Origin: Mycolicibacterium brumae
Lineage (GTDB): Bacteria > Actinomycetota > Actinomycetes > Mycobacteriales > Mycobacteriaceae
Direction of reading: 5' to 3'
DNA: 64,000 bases
Assembly (NCBI RefSeq): GCF_025215495.1
Contig: NZ_CP104302.1
Location: 1,488,001 to 1,552,000, forward strand
In this document: positions 63,978 to 64,000 of the stretch, one piece after another
How the letters are laid out: each line of letters starts with the position of its first letter
How positions within the stretch are numbered: the stretch's first letter is position 1
Program-made: the position numbers and the translations under genes
The notes under the pieces: generated by a model
What the model was told of the DNA's origin: nothing
The model's input: the letters and a program-made list of their open reading frames with translations, nothing else
Databases searched by the model: none

Positions 63978-64000
63978 GAAATCAAACCCATTGATATTGA

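Overview
The window reads as a chromosome segment of a mycobacterium, most likely an environmental, fast-growing Mycolicibacterium-type species. The first 21 kb are very GC-rich and carry the mycobacterial division and cell wall (dcw) cluster in its usual order: mraZ (missing about four codons at the window edge), rsmH, an FtsL-like proline-rich protein, ftsI/pbpB, murE, murF, mraY, murD, ftsW, murG, murC, ftsQ, ftsZ, pgeF, yggS, sepF, yggT, wag31 and a small membrane protein. Most neighbours overlap by four bases (ATGA or GTGA), so translation is probably coupled. These genes build the meso-DAP peptidoglycan precursor (MurC, D, E, F, MraY, MurG), polymerise it at the septum (FtsW, FtsI), assemble the Z-ring (FtsZ, SepF, FtsQ, FtsL) and direct polar growth (Wag31).

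From about 21.2 kb the window becomes accessory, and from about 24.3 kb it is visibly less GC-rich. A minus-strand trio (sulfatase, hemophore-like protein, small Cys protein) is followed by a toxin-antitoxin patch: hipBA with three near-identical 24-bp palindromes, vapBC, and a decayed second copy of the vapC 3' half that ends where hipA ends. Then come two divergent groups of lipid or alcohol metabolism genes: an internally deleted thiolase-like ORF, a zinc alcohol dehydrogenase and a carboxymuconolactone decarboxylase-like protein on one side; TetR, thioesterase, alpha/beta hydrolase and TetR on the other. A frameshifted IS1380-type remnant follows.

The 33.7-64 kb part is a monooxygenase and fatty-acid activation region broken up by insertion sequences. 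An AraC/VirS-like regulator diverges from a complete CYP153 system (2Fe-2S ferredoxin, P450, ferredoxin reductase). Two identical IS1380-family copies, each with its own 4-bp target duplication, separate this from an SCP2-like protein, an AlkK-like acyl-CoA ligase and an NDMA-type alcohol dehydrogenase. Together these could take a medium-chain alkane or fatty acid through terminal hydroxylation and alcohol oxidation to an acyl-CoA. After an IS3 element come a BtrH-like acyltransferase or cysteine-hydrolase-fold protein, a broken transglutaminase-like gene, a PaaI-type thioesterase with no normal start codon, and a TetR gene split by an IS256 element.

The last 13 kb holds a largely co-directional cluster: a PF10118-type metal protein, (opposite strand) TetR, SDR, a ferritin-like di-iron protein, two Baeyer-Villiger-type flavin monooxygenases, an HSL-type esterase, a third monooxygenase, then a P450, a transglutaminase-like protein and a second AlkK-like ligase. 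The two AlkK paralogues and the intact and broken transglutaminase genes suggest that a segment was duplicated and then rearranged. This oxygenase, amide-fold-enzyme and ligase assembly is the best candidate for an undescribed pathway; its substrate cannot be read from the sequence. I saw no tRNA, rRNA or CRISPR array.
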